A DNA stretch of 64,000 bases from contig CM047429.1 of assembly GCA_026168455.1 (NCBI GenBank), positions 7,343,125 through 7,407,124 on the forward strand. Reading direction: 5' to 3'. Source of the stretch: Theocolax elegans (taxonomy: Eukaryota; Arthropoda; Insecta; Hymenoptera; Cerocephalidae). Below, piece after piece: positions 32,608 to 43,202 of this stretch. Both the position numbers and the translations under genes were made by a program. Under the pieces are notes generated by a model. The model saw nothing but the letters and a program-made list of their open reading frames with translations, had not been told where the DNA came from and ran no database searches. The stretch's first letter is position 1. Every line of letters begins with the position of its first letter.

Positions 32608-32740
32608 AACTTGAAAGAATGTGTATTGCTCATTCTTTTTAAAACTCATGAAATTTTTAAATGTATACTCAATAATAATAACGGATTTAAAATTCAATGT
32701 AATGCTTTAAATACAGATGCAAAATATATATATATATATA

Positions 32741-33048
32741 TACATAGGGAGACAAAAAAAGGGAAGAAGCAAAAATCGAGAAAAGGAATTCAGCAAGAAA
32801 TATCTTTGGCATCGATTTTCTTAATTATGTGTGAATGAATTCGGACAAAACTTGTTGTACAGTGAGGGTTAGCAATAAGGAAAGTTATGCGTGGCCAATA
32901 GCACATAATAAATAAGTAATATATATATATATATATACATAGGGAGACAAAAAAAGGGAAGAAGCAAAAATCGAGAAAAGGAATTCAGCAAGAAATATCT
33001 TTGGATCGATCTTTGGAATCCCTTTTTTTGTCTCCCTATGTATATACA
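32741..33048. repeat. Direct and inverted repeat cluster
   Basis: TACATAGGGAGACAAAAAAA through CAGCAAGAAATATCTTTGG occurs at 32741-32809 and again at 32937-33005 (offset 196 bp), each preceded by an (AT)n run. Part of the same sequence appears inverted at 33018-33048. Confidence 0.75.
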
Positions 33049-33299
33049 TATATATCTATTGAAAGCGAAAAGAGATAGCGATATGGCAGATGTGTGAGAT
33101 AGAAAGACAGCGTTGCGTGCGACCCGGTCAAAGAACGCGTACAGAGCTCCCAACGATTGGCAGGACATTTAGTTTAGAAGTGGCAGCGAGAGGGCAATAT
33201 ATTATACTGCTACTGTCATCTCAGTACTCTCTGTTAACATACATTTTTGGTTATAGTTTTAGATTAAAGTATAAAGTATTAAACAATCATTTACTGTTA
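33049..33299. other. Unassigned sequence
   Basis: No gene or element recognised between the repeat cluster and the foldback. Confidence 0.35.
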
Positions 33300-34310
33300 T
33301 ATGATAAATGAATTTATTGATCTCCACAAGCCAAAGACTATTCCTCACAACTCAGTAAGGCTGACTGTATTAATACCAGCCACTTTAAAAACCTCACAGG
33401 ATGAGTGTTTGAAAAAAGACCAAGACAAACTACGTCAAAATAAAAAATTTAATTGATTGTAGTATATAATTAAAAAAACTAAAAAAACGGAAAAAAAGAA
33501 AGAAAGGAACTGAAAATTTATTGTATTTCGCCCTGAGTATGCCTGGTGGGCTCATCAGTAGAGTCCAGGCATCTCATCTCTAGATACAGATGAATGATAT
33601 AATATAAAAATTTGGAAACCAACTCTATCCCGACGAGGAAGACATGGGGTATATATGCCCTACCGATAGCAAACTTTAGTAAGTGCCACATATTAACAGG
33701 TAGCCCCCTAACGCACTTACATATAACTAATGTCTTAATCGTCAGAATATTGCCAAATAAAGCATTTAGTGATCTAATGCCATATAATTTTAAAATTTGA
33801 ATTTTTCCAACTATTAAAAAATTCGTGAATCTATTGCTGTTTACACTATAAGTTATATGATAAATGAATTTATTGATCTCCACAAGCCAAAGACTATTCC
33901 TCACAACTCGGGATAGAGCTGGTTTCCAAATTTTTATATTATATCATTCATCTGTATCTAGAGACGAGATGCCTGGACTCTACTGATGAGCCCACCAGGC
34001 ATACTCAGGGCGAAATACAATAAATTTTCAGTTCCTTTCTTTCTTTTTTTCCGTTTTTTTAGTTTTTTTAATTATATACTACAATCAATTAAATTTTTTA
34101 TTTTGACTTAGCTTGTCTTGGTCTTTTTTCAAACACTCATCCTGTGAGGTTTTTAAAGTGGCTGGTATTAATACAGTCCGCCTTACTGAGTTGTGAGGAA
34201 TAGTCTTTGGCTTGTGGAGATCAATAAATTCATTTATCATATAACTTATAGTGTAAACAAGCAATAGATTCACGAATTTTCTAATAGTTGGAAAAATTCA
34301 AATTTTAAAA
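33300..34310. mobile_element. Compound foldback structure, ~333-bp arms
   Basis: Arm A (33300-33632) returns inverted at 33909-34242. In addition segment X (33782-33849) followed by the first ~58 bp of A (33850-33908) returns inverted as part of 33909-34310. So the order is A, spacer, X + partial A, then inverted (X + A). Short frames in the arms read the same on both sides and I recognise no protein. Probably a rearranged non-autonomous element. Confidence 0.75.
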
Positions 34311-34639
34311 TCATTTACTGTGTCAAATTTATTATTAATTTAAATTTTCTGAATTATTCTGATTAAAAATTAATTTTTTAAATTTTTTATAGTCATAGGA
34401 AGCTTGTCGATACAATGCTTTGCACATTGCAGTCAAAGTCACACAAAGTCCACAAAGGTGTAAATTAAAATTTGGATACCATTGGAAATGCAGAATTTAT
34501 TAAAATGTTTTATGATGAAACCGAAAAAACCAAAAGTTATGTAGATAGGGCATACATGTTACAAGATTTTGTTTAAACATGGTGAAATTCACTACAGCTT
34601 CAGTCATTCCAAATGAATAGTATATTTATTATATTACTC

Positions 34640-34946
34640 GAGTAACTGGGAAGTCCATTCAGATAATATGCAAGTTATCATATGTGATGAATTGTTATCA
34701 ATTGGGTTCTTTTACTTTTATTTATTTGCCACAAAGTCTCTTGAGAGGATATGTTCATGAAGTAAAATAGAAATTTTACATATATAAAATAGCTTGCGTA
34801 TAGTCTGTCTAAACTGTCTCAATAGACTTCCCAGTGACTCCAGTATAGTGGATATAAATTCATAATTGTTTAAACATGGTGAAATTCATTACAGATCCAG
34901 TGATTGAAAATAAATAGTACAATATTATATTACTTGAGTAACTAAG
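34640..34946. repeat. ~280-296-bp tandem unit with internal inverted ends
   Basis: The unit starts GAGTAACTGGGAAGTCCATTC at 34640 and the next starts at 34936. Within it, GACTTCCCAGTGACTCCAGTA (~34825-34845) is close to the reverse complement of the start, so it looks MITE-derived. The second unit is interrupted by the Polinton after 11 bp and resumes at 41286. Confidence 0.75.
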
Positions 34947-35193
34947 AGTAGTTACTGTATGTGGGGGACTATAGGAAAAAATGGCGGCCAAGATGGCGGC
35001 GGTGGGGGAAAGTAGGAAATCTCGGGTAAAGTCGGGAATTTTGGCGGATGGTCGTGTGTCTGCGTGACATGTCATAGTGTTGGAGGTGATGAGCGGGGGG
35101 TCGCATAGTGGGGGGTATATATATTTTCTCATACACAGGGCATTGTAGGAGTCTTGATGGAGGGGATGTGTGACATGTGTCTGTCGTATTGGG
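34947..35193. repeat. Polinton left TIR
   Basis: Starts AGTAG, then GTATGTGGGGGACTATAGG, and includes AAAATGGCGGCCAAGATGGC; about 247 bp matching the right TIR inverted, with scattered differences and a small indel near the tip. Confidence 0.9.
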
Positions 35194-35677
35194 AGGAAAA
35201 CTCTCGTAATGTATTACGAATGGGTATGCATGGGCCCACGCGAGGGATACGTCATAGTAAGCACAGGGGTCTACGCTGCGAGATTGGAGATTCAGCTGTT
35301 ACTTTATTTTTCCAAAGGATACACAGGTGCAAGGAGAGGGAAAGAGAGAGATGTACACGTATAATAGATTATACGTGTTATATTTTAATTGGATATTCAT
35401 AATGAATATTTAAAATTAATAAATAGGATATATAGGTTAGTGTATAGGTGCGATAAATCAATAGATTATTTGTTGTTTTAAAATAATTTATTTATGAATA
35501 ATATTAAATTTTTGTACATTTTATAATTGTAAAAATTTATGCATATATTTCTGCTTAATATTATTTTATGTATATTGAGAAATTTTAAGAATAACATATT
35601 TTGGGTTTACAAGTTTGAATACATAATTTTGACTGTTTATGACCATTACCTACGTGAAAATTAAACTTATTTTTATG
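35194..35677. other. Polinton interior, no gene recognised
   Basis: Between the left TIR and the protease gene. AT-rich after 35380. No domain identified. Confidence 0.4.
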
Positions 35678-36196
35678 TTAATTTCTAAAAGAAATACGCT
35701 TGTAAAAGCGTTTGACAATTTGATCGTTTCTTAAATAATTTGAAGTAAATAAATTACAAAATTTGTCTAAGGAGTAACCACAATTCATATAGTCTAAAAA
35801 CATTAAACAATACTGTCCACACACTTTAGAATTTAAACTCTGCAACTGTTGTGTATTCCACTTCTAAGAAACGGTGTTTCTTTGTAAACTTTTGACGTGA
35901 TGAGAAACGGTTGGAGGAAAACCATAACTGTCAAAGAAGATTCCTTGTCCTCGACGATCAATGTACATGGCTACCCAGTGTGAACCAGGTCGTGTATATA
36001 TATCGGTGTTAATCACGCAACCCGTCGGTCTCATCAATACCCTCGGAATCTGATCCGCAGGAAATACACCCTGTGATGGTATTCTTAATGATAGAAGAGC
36101 ACCCTTTATTTGGAGAGTATTCATTATGTACCGGTGTGTATATGGCCGAGGTGGATAGATCGTCTCTATTTTCAGCTGTGAAGTATTCTGCCTCAT
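35678..36196 (-). pseudogene. Polinton adenain-like cysteine protease
   Basis: ATG at 36194-36196, end TAA at 35678-35680 (173 codons). It shows the adenovirus-type maturation protease pattern: catalytic His in GSHWVA, a RRG-G-FFDSYG block ending in the Asp-Ser-Tyr-Gly turn, then, beyond an in-frame TAG at 35864-35866, the Gln-rich segment and the CGQYC block with the catalytic Cys. In Polintons this enzyme is thought to process capsid proteins. The single TAG is the only clear lesion. The start overlaps the stop of the upstream ORF (ATGA), as in compact viral gene blocks. Slightly short for the family. Confidence 0.8.
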
Positions 36197-36570
36197 CTAT
36201 GGAGTTGTGAATTGTCTAATGGTCCTGGAGTTGGTGGTCTTGTACGAATAGATTTCTTATTTAATTTTTTAAAGTTATTCGAACGTACAGGTGAATCGTC
36301 GAAATTAATTTTCTTTGAGTCACAATCGGCAACAGATCGTGAAAATCTTGAGTGAGTATAAGCGTCTTTGTTACACGCGATGATGGCTGATAGTAGTGCA
36401 ATATTATTATTAACCCAATGTTTTATTTTCAGAGCATTATTTAAAGTACATGTGAAAACTTCTTTATGAATAGACCCGTGAATATAGCGTGAAACCCGTG
36501 AAACCGTTGGTTCTTGGTAGATTATGTGAAGCTGGACAGTTAAAGTCTTCCAAATTCTCGACTCGTCGTG
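36193..36570 (-). pseudogene. Unidentified Polinton ORF upstream of protease
   Basis: Open on the minus strand from about 36570 to the TGA at 36193-36195, which overlaps the protease ATG. The C-terminal half is rich in Asn, Lys, Ser and Pro, with a TRPPTPGP-type tail. I do not recognise the domain and see no clear ATG. The position between capsid and protease suggests a late (structural) gene; that is inference from gene order only. It could be part of the neighbouring ORF after a frameshift. Confidence 0.4.
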
Positions 36571-36833
36571 CTGTTATACTCTCTACGTTTCTTTTCTTGA
36601 GAACCTCGAACTAAAATCTGCTTCACTGTTCTAGCCAATTCCCGTAAATTTGCGTGAAGTTGTCGATGAGAAATATCACCTTCAAACCATTCGATGCCGT
36701 GGTAACAACTACTGAGCCAATTGTTGTGTACTTGAATTTTAATAGGTAAATCAGAGAATGAGTGAGGAGGTGATGCGATCCAGTGCGCTGTATAATCCTT
36801 ATTGAGAGCTACGACTGCTATTTCTTTGAGCAA
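36470..36833 (-). pseudogene. Conserved Polinton-associated ORF, function unknown
   Basis: ORF from 36833 to a stop at 36540, starting at MLKEI. Around residue 45 it has a HGIEWFEGD block and near residue 75 VKQILVRGSQEKK. After a one-base shift near 36560 the other frame continues with a NLEDFNCPA-type ending. I recall this block order from uncharacterised proteins encoded next to Polinton capsid genes in insects, but cannot assign a function. It lies between capsid and protease on the same strand. Broken by the frameshift. Confidence 0.5.
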
Positions 36834-37065
36834 GAATTTTCCATGGATGTCCCGAAATCCTTAAATGTCAATAATGTAGACTATGTCACATATGTTGTGT
36901 ATACGACTAAATCTAAATGACTTCTTACAAATTTGTGTACAAGTGCACGTAATTTATATATAAATCCATTTCTTCATCTTTGACGTAATGTAGGAATGTT
37001 ATATTATAACTACAATAACTTTCTAAACTTTCTAAGATCATTAAGAAATTTATCCATTAGTGAGC

Positions 37066-38388
37066 TTAACCACTAAAATCGATGATTATCTGTCGAGATG
37101 AATCAATCTCAAGAATATTATCCTACTCGGCATATACGACGCAATTAACGGATTGTTGTAGAACGTTATCGAAACGTAATTCCAAACGAACGGCACCCGT
37201 TTTGACTAAATTCCAATGCGTATTACAGTTTGCAGAAAGATCGGGTGTTAAGTCAAATGCATATAAACAAAAGCCATTAGGGTATGACTCTCTAGATATA
37301 CAATTTCCTTCATTTAGAAAATGTATGCCAGTTCCGCTGAATAAAGTGTGGAATGCATCGACGTATGTATTAGGATAATTAGGTTGGATAGCTTTGCTGG
37401 GTACTTGTACATCATCGACGTTTAAGGCTAGATAAGAAAGATTGAAATGTTCAAAGTTGAATGGGTTTTCTTTTCTATTTCCGTTAAGCGCTTTGTTAGA
37501 TACTAAGCCAACAATTACACGTTTTGGAATTTGTCCTAAGAAGATATTATCTAAGGTTTCACCTGTGATACCCGTATGCAATGTAAAAGACTTAACCTCT
37601 ACACGTGTTAGAGGATACTTAGCTGTTCCCTTGGCTAAAGCTTTCGAATGTGCAAGTAGAATTCCTGGGTTAATTTTTGCCCTACGTACGCGTAAATATG
37701 TATCTAAAATTCTAACCTTTACAGGTTCTTTTTCGAAATCCATTAAACAAAATGCGTCTTTGGAACGTATAAGTCTAACGCGAACCTCAACACCGTTAAG
37801 AAGAAATTTTTCTTGATTGAATACGTCACAATGTAAATGTCCAAGTAGATCTAAATTTTTGCCTCTTTTTATAAAATTATATCGTTTTTCACATCCTTCA
37901 TTAGTTGACGTTACTTTATTATCGTTTTTTTTCATTCAAACAGCATTCATCTGACCTGGCGTATCGTCAAACCATAAGGAAGTTGTTAAATGAGATTTCT
38001 TAGCATCCTCTGAATAATTCAACAATGATTCTATGTAAACACGATAAGCGTAAGCATTATTCGGTGGTGACACAGGTTTTTGATTAAAAAATACATCTTG
38101 ATTAAACAAGCTATGTAAAAAATTGATTACTACCAATGCATGCTCTACTATTAAACGATGTTTATTTTCAACACGGATATAGAGATTGATCATGGTGTGA
38201 GCCACATCGATGTAATCATCGGAATTTCCTGGAATAAGAAATTCTAAATACGAATCCTCGGAGATAGTAGTTACTGATTTATATTCAATCCATTGAGTAG
38301 ATTCGATAGAGGTTTGAGTAGGTGGTAATGTAAGTAAGTCTAACTCAGATTTTGCACATTCACACAAGTGAGTATGTAAAAAAGCCAT
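37066..38388 (-). pseudogene. Polinton major capsid protein (F54H12.2-like)
   Basis: ATG at 38386-38388, end at 37066-37068; 441 codons with two in-frame stops, TGA at 37936-37938 and TAG at 37123-37125, and no frameshift. The N-terminus (MAFLHTH, CAKSELDL, PPTQTSIE), middle and C-terminus (SRE-YPNGFCLYAFDLTPDL, then THWNLVK, LRFD, VNCVVYAE) match the conserved metazoan family listed as uncharacterized protein F54H12.2-like, regarded as the Polinton double-jelly-roll capsid. Length is close to normal, so this is the best preserved gene of the element. It would form the particle shell. The start lies 2 bp after the stop of the basic protein gene. Confidence 0.8.
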
Positions 38389-38390
38389 GT

Positions 38391-38536
38391 TTAAGCAGGT
38401 TCGAATATGTCATATACCGAGCGTTTCTTACTATTTTTAATTTGTTTCTGCTTCTTCTTTTTTTTAACTGAAGGTTTGGAACGTCTATTTAATTCACGCG
38501 TAGAGACGTGTATCACACGACGCCGACCTCTTGACT
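38391..38536 (-). pseudogene. Small very basic protein, 5' part lost
   Basis: The minus-strand frame ending at TAA 38391-38393 encodes a ~48-residue stretch dense in Lys/Arg (GRRR near its start, KKKKKQKQIKNSKKR near its end). Its upstream part is cut off by the foldback arm at 38536. It ends 2 bp before the capsid ATG, so the two genes were probably co-transcribed. A DNA-condensing core protein or nuclear-targeted protein would fit, by analogy with adenovirus-type core proteins; this is inference only. Confidence 0.45.
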
Positions 38537-38808
38537 GACAAGGGAAGTACATGACCTCCGGGAAACGGATCTCATCCTAACTTTGGTATGTCTTTTATAA
38601 TATAAAAATATGAAGAAAGCCAAGTTATCTCTTGCCAATGGCCACTTTTACGGAAGTTATTCGACATCCAATAATAATAGCAGTAAAAATTACTTCCGAT
38701 TCGATCGCCTATAACTCGGAAACAAATAAAGATAAACAATCGAACCAAAAACCAGAAGAAAGTTGAGTTCAAGTAGATATGGTTTGAAAAAAGTAAGCTC
38801 AAATTGCT
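38536..38808. mobile_element. Single arm of the foldback element, inserted in the Polinton
   Basis: Matches the left arm of 29879-30557 from ACAAGGGAAGTACATGACC to AAGCTCAAATTGCT. The second arm is absent. It interrupts the Polinton between the basic protein and polymerase remnants, so it is younger than the Polinton. Confidence 0.8.
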
Positions 38809-38844
38809 AGTTATAGCTAGAAGCTCAATAAGCTAGTTTGAAAT

Positions 38845-39665
38845 AAAAATATGAATCTATAATACAATTTTAAAAGTAATTGGAATGTAATTTAGGAATT
38901 AAAATATTGAATTTATTAAATAAATTTATAATATTTAATGTGTTTTCTATCTCGATATTTAAATCTTTTAATTGTTTAACCCCATTAAATAACGGTTCAT
39001 CGCCCGTCCCTATATAAATTTTTTCAAATACCATTATATTGAACCCCTGCTTTTTGAATCAATTCATCAGCTAATAATAATTGCTTTAATTTTAATTCTG
39101 GTGTAATATTTTGACCGGCCAAGATTTTTTCACTATGAACTAAGGTAACAACTAGAGCACGCGGAAAACATTTTACATCGGTATTATTAATCGTACCTAT
39201 AGATTTAGAAATAACCGTGTCAAAGTTGGTGTATTTCTTTCTTCGACCTTTCCCATCTATCGATTTGACACAAGTTACTGTTATTTTAAATGTGTTATCA
39301 ATTTTAAATTCTCGCGCACTTTGAGATATTAACTCTATTGACCTCCATAAATCCTCAACCGAATATTGATTTAACCGTTTAAATTAATAAATAGGTACCT
39401 GATTAGAGTATTACTCGATACTGTGATCCTTATGAAATCATTTTGGTCATAAGTACGTAATATATAACTAAATAACGCTTGCATACACTCGTTTAAATCA
39501 GCCGTTACATTTCCGGTTATGTTATTATCCCGAAATTTTAACATAAGTACTCGCGCACTAGTAGCAAATTTTTTAAAATATTCCTCGCCTTCGTATAAAG
39601 TAATGAACGACTTACTTTATATCTCTTGTCGATTCTCATCTGTATTTACAGCACCGCCAATAACG
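38845..39665 (-). pseudogene. Polinton protein-primed DNA polymerase B, N-terminal part
   Basis: The minus-strand frames encode, in order, a segment with EEYFKKFATSARVLML, after a break one with VEDLWRSIELISQSA and CVKSIDGKGRRKKYT, then CFPRALVVTLVHSEK and LLLADELIQKAGV, and after another shift GVKQLKDLNIEIEN. The CFPRALVV block followed by the QLL--L---AGV helix is typical of the region ahead of the exonuclease domain in Polinton PolB. The exonuclease, TPR and YGDTDS-type catalytic motifs are all missing. At least two frameshifts or stops. The full protein would start replication from a terminal protein. Confidence 0.65.
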
Positions 39666-39689
39666 TCTTCTTCTTCTTCTTTTTCTTCT

Positions 39690-40322
39690 TCTCTTTCACA
39701 CATTCCTGCACCATTTTGGGAATTGATCGGTGACGAGCTTTTGTTCTCTGCTACACTCTCTGAAAATATAAAATTTAACATATTATTTCACGTGTTAAAA
39801 ATTAAAAATAAATTTTTTCATTCAACTTTGAAATTTTTTAAAATTAATATTATTTATAAATATTTGTTGTACAATTTCTTAATTTATTGATATAAATATG
39901 TTTAAATCTTAAACTCACCATTATTCATAGGTATTGTAACCTTTCTATCCAACTCATCATCATATACTGCATCCTGCTCATTTTCTATAAGTAAAATAAA
40001 AACAATTATACATTAATATTTAAATTAAAATAAATAATTTAATCATAAATTAAGTAATGCAAAGTCGAGAAAAATGTTTTAACTTGTGTAACTTATGTAT
40101 TTAAATAAGTTTATAAAATTTGAATATCCAAATATTTTCAATTTAAATATATAAATTACAAATTAAAATAAGATAAATTAAAGTTAATATTTAATAAAAC
40201 ATACATTTTTTAAATAATTTTTGTCCAGAAAATAAGTACTCAAATTTTAGGTACATCTCAAGTATAATACAAAACAGTGTTAGCTTTGATTCATTTATAA
40301 CTTTAGACACTAAATATATATT
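39690..40322. other. Polinton interior, AT-rich
   Basis: No recognised domain. Very low GC compared with the gene remnants. Confidence 0.35.
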
Positions 40323-40735
40323 TCACTTATACAAATATAATGAATGAATTTTATAGTTACCTTCCAGAATTTGTTGATATCGTATCGACGCAATTTTAGT
40401 TTTTTCTCCTTCTAGAAATTGGTTTTTCATCTCGCCCATGACAATTTCTAAAAGGGTCACATCACTTTCCTTTGTACAAATCTTAAAAAAGTTTGTATAA
40501 AAACTCTTCCTTCTTATTTTCAACAAAAGACTTAAACATGTCTTTCATGCTTTGTACAAGCGATCGTCTGTAAATAGTAACACTACGACTATCACTCACG
40601 CGATTATTATAAATACGGAAGCGCGAATTTCTTTAGCTTTAGGCTCTCCTCGACGAATTCTCTCGAGTTGAACATCTTCTAACACTTTTTTAAACACTTT
40701 AAATACTACCGTGTTTTCTAAAGACATTTTCAAAG
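40323..40735 (-). pseudogene. Unidentified Polinton ORF near the right end
   Basis: An ATG near 40729 opens a Lys/Glu-rich, helical-looking frame (SLENTVVFKVFKK, LERIRRGEPKAKEI) that stops near 40620. Another frame carries KSFVENKK and links to 40526-40323 (ICTKESDVTLLEIVMGEMKN). Probably one gene of ~130 codons broken by frameshifts, located upstream of polymerase. I do not recognise it. Confidence 0.4.
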
Positions 40736-41033
40736 TAAAACTTACGGGAAACAGAAGCACACTATCGAAACTCTGTGCACAGACTGAAAACTCTTGTCCA
40801 AAAATTCACATTATATACATTTTTCCGAATGAACAAGTTATTTATTTTTTCTATATATTATATGAAGTAATAAAAACATTTTCCTAAAATAATTTAAAAA
40901 AACTTTTTTTTTCTTCTCTTTTTATAACCCTTAATATTTCTCTAGACGGCTATGTAGCAGATAAAATGTATATTATTTTAGTAGATATACGTGAAAATGT
41001 CGTTTCTTAATACTTAGTACATAAAAGTTTTCA

Positions 41034-41279
41034 TATGCCAACACGGCAGACAAGTGTCACCCATCCCCTCCATCAAGGCTCCTACAATGCCCTGTATGTG
41101 AGAAAATATGCATATCCCCCACTACGCGATCCCCCGCTCACCACTTCCAACACTATGACTCATGTCACCCAGACACACGACCATCCACCAAAATTCCCGA
41201 CTTTACCGAAGTTTTCCTACTTTCCCCCAACGCCGCCATCTTGGCCGCCATTTTTTCCTATAGTCTCCCACATACTACT
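41034..41279. repeat. Polinton right TIR
   Basis: Reverse complement of 34947-35193, ending CCCACATACTACT directly before the ACTAAG duplication. Confidence 0.9.
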
Positions 41280-41285
41280 ACTAAG

Positions 41286-41600
41286 AAGTCCATTTTGAAT
41301 ATACGCAAGCCATCATATGTGATGAATTATGTTATCAATTGGTTTGTTTTACTTTTATTTGTTTGCCACAAAGTCTCTTGAGAGCATATATTCAAGTAAA
41401 ATAGAAACTTTACATATATAAAATAGCTTACGTATAGTCTGAATAGACTTCCCAGTGACTCCAGTATATTGGATATAAATTAATAATTGTTTAAACATGA
41501 TGAAATTCACTATAACTCCAGTTATTGGTAATAAATAGTACAATATTAGCTCGAGTAACTGGAAAGTCCATTCAGATTATATTAGTTTATACTTTTCAAT
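41286..41600. repeat. Tandem unit continued to the right of the Polinton
   Basis: Continues the unit broken at 34946 (AAGTCC..., CATATGTGATGAATT, GTCTGAATAGACTTCCCAGT), then a third unit starts at 41553 with GAGTAACTGGAAAGTCC. Confidence 0.75.
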
Positions 41601-41923
41601 AGAGCAATAGTTCCACTTTCTTCTTTCTTTAAAGGACTGCAATTTTTACTTTGTACCCTATTGTAAAGAGTAATTTTTATATTTTGCACTGTTCAAAGAG
41701 TAATTTTAGTTGTTTAGTCGTTTAAAAGGTGTTGTTTTGGGATTTTTAACGTTAATTAAAGAGTAGTAAAGTCAACAAATTACTTATTTAAGGTTCAGTT
41801 TTTACTCTTTGGGATTAAGAGTGTGTGAAGAAACTTTTTTAATTTGACTGAATTTTCCTGAACGAATGTCAGATCCAAATTACACGGATCTACACCTTTC
41901 AACATAAATATTATAATTAATAT
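41601..41923. other. AT-rich flank
   Basis: Nothing recognised; ends at the ATAT duplication of G2 (41920-41923). Confidence 0.4.
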
Positions 41924-43030
41924 TGTAACGGGGTGGGTACTGGGGATACGTAAGGCCCACGGTTAGGCCCAATCTGTCTCAACTTACCAACCTTAAGTGT
42001 GCAGTCCCACGATGCGGCCGGGAATCACTTTGATTCCCGTGCAATGCCGTTAACAACGTCAAACACTCCGTTTGACTTATATACCGTGTGTTGGGCCCTA
42101 TGCCCAAAATTGCCAACTAGGATAAACACCGGAGAGGGCGGTATTCGTAGGATATGACAGTTATCGGTAAAACACTATTAACAATCGATATTTTACGTTT
42201 AATCGGCGAGAAAGATAGTCTCGCCGAGTCAATTTATTAAATTAACAATTAAATATTAATAAATTATGAACAAATAAACTTTAACAATTTGCGGGGAGTC
42301 GTACCGATGACTACCCCCGAGGTCAGCGCGAAAAGAATCAGTTAAAATCTATTTAACTGTCGATTACGAGCAACCGATCCGGATATGATCGGCTGCTTAA
42401 CCTGATGGCATACGTCACACCGTCTGACGTAGAGAGCTTTTACGTAGAAGCTTACTACGTCACGCGCGCCTTCTCTCGTGAAGTGGTTCCCGCGAACCAC
42501 CGACTTTTCTATCCGTGCGGGTATTGTCACGAGAGGGGGGAAGGAGGAACGCTTCCTCACCTGGACCGTACCAGGTAAATCGGGACACGAAAATTAGATA
42601 GACACGCGGGTCTAAATGTGGTGCACCACTTACCGCGTATCTGAATATCTCGCTTCGGCAGGGAAAAGGCTGTGCTATTGATAGAGAGCTCGTCCTCGTA
42701 TATGTCTCTCTCTCTCTCTCCAACGGTCGAGAAGGTGGGCTTCGCCGAGCTTCCTTTTCTCACTGTCCGTGAGATGTGCTGCTGCACCCGTCGACGTGGA
42801 GGTTAGTGGGGAGAAACTGCTCACACCCACACACAACGCACAACAGTTCTTTTGCTATTTTATCCCGGAAAAACAATCACCGGTCACCAACACCGTGTTG
42901 TTGTCGATCGCGCGCGAACTCTCTACCGATACTCTACCGCGCACGATTCTCGCGCGCGTTCTCTGCGCGCGCCGCGCTGTCGATACTCTTTTCAGTTACT
43001 CACCTGATCGGTAACTCGCTTACCGTTATA
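41924..43030 (-). repeat. G2 3' LTR
   Basis: 1107 bp, plus-strand ends TGTAACGGGG and ACCGTTATA. Homologous along its whole length to the solo LTR 31554-32607. U3 is the right-hand part (42807-43030). Confidence 0.92.
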
Positions 43031-43040
43031 CCCCCCTTCC
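43031..43040 (-). other. G2 polypurine tract
   Basis: Minus strand GGAAGGGGGG immediately before the 3' LTR; primes plus-strand DNA synthesis. Confidence 0.85.
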
Positions 43041-43202
43041 AGATTCCGCATACACTGTATGTGGACTCTGTACCGCGAGGAACAGGAAAGAGGATAAATA
43101 ATCAGGAGGTACACCTTATTTTTTTTTATTATAAAACTTTAATAAAAAACAAAAAGTATCTATTTACATTTGGAGGATTGGGCCGTTGCCTCCTGATGGC
43201 TC

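Larger units (their letters stand above)
34947..41279 (-). mobile_element. Polinton/Maverick element, internally deleted (6.3 kb)
   Basis: Bounded by inverted repeats (34947-35193 and 41034-41279) and a 6-bp duplication ACTAAG (34941-34946, 41280-41285), the hallmark of Polintons. The inside keeps minus-strand genes for a small basic protein, major capsid protein, two unidentified ORFs, an adenain-like protease and the N-terminal part of protein-primed DNA polymerase B. No retroviral-like integrase, packaging ATPase or polymerase catalytic core was found, so about two thirds of a typical 15-20 kb element is missing. It is an old copy, broken by stops, frameshifts and a foldback insertion. Confidence 0.9.

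Noticed and set aside
33518..33904. 128-codon open frame in the foldback
   Set aside because: It overlaps inverted repeat arms and reads the same repeat twice; no recognised domain.
34947..41279. Polinton integrase, packaging ATPase and PolB catalytic core
   Set aside because: Searched by eye on both strands; no D,D-35-E, Walker A or YGDTDS-type motif found, so not reported.
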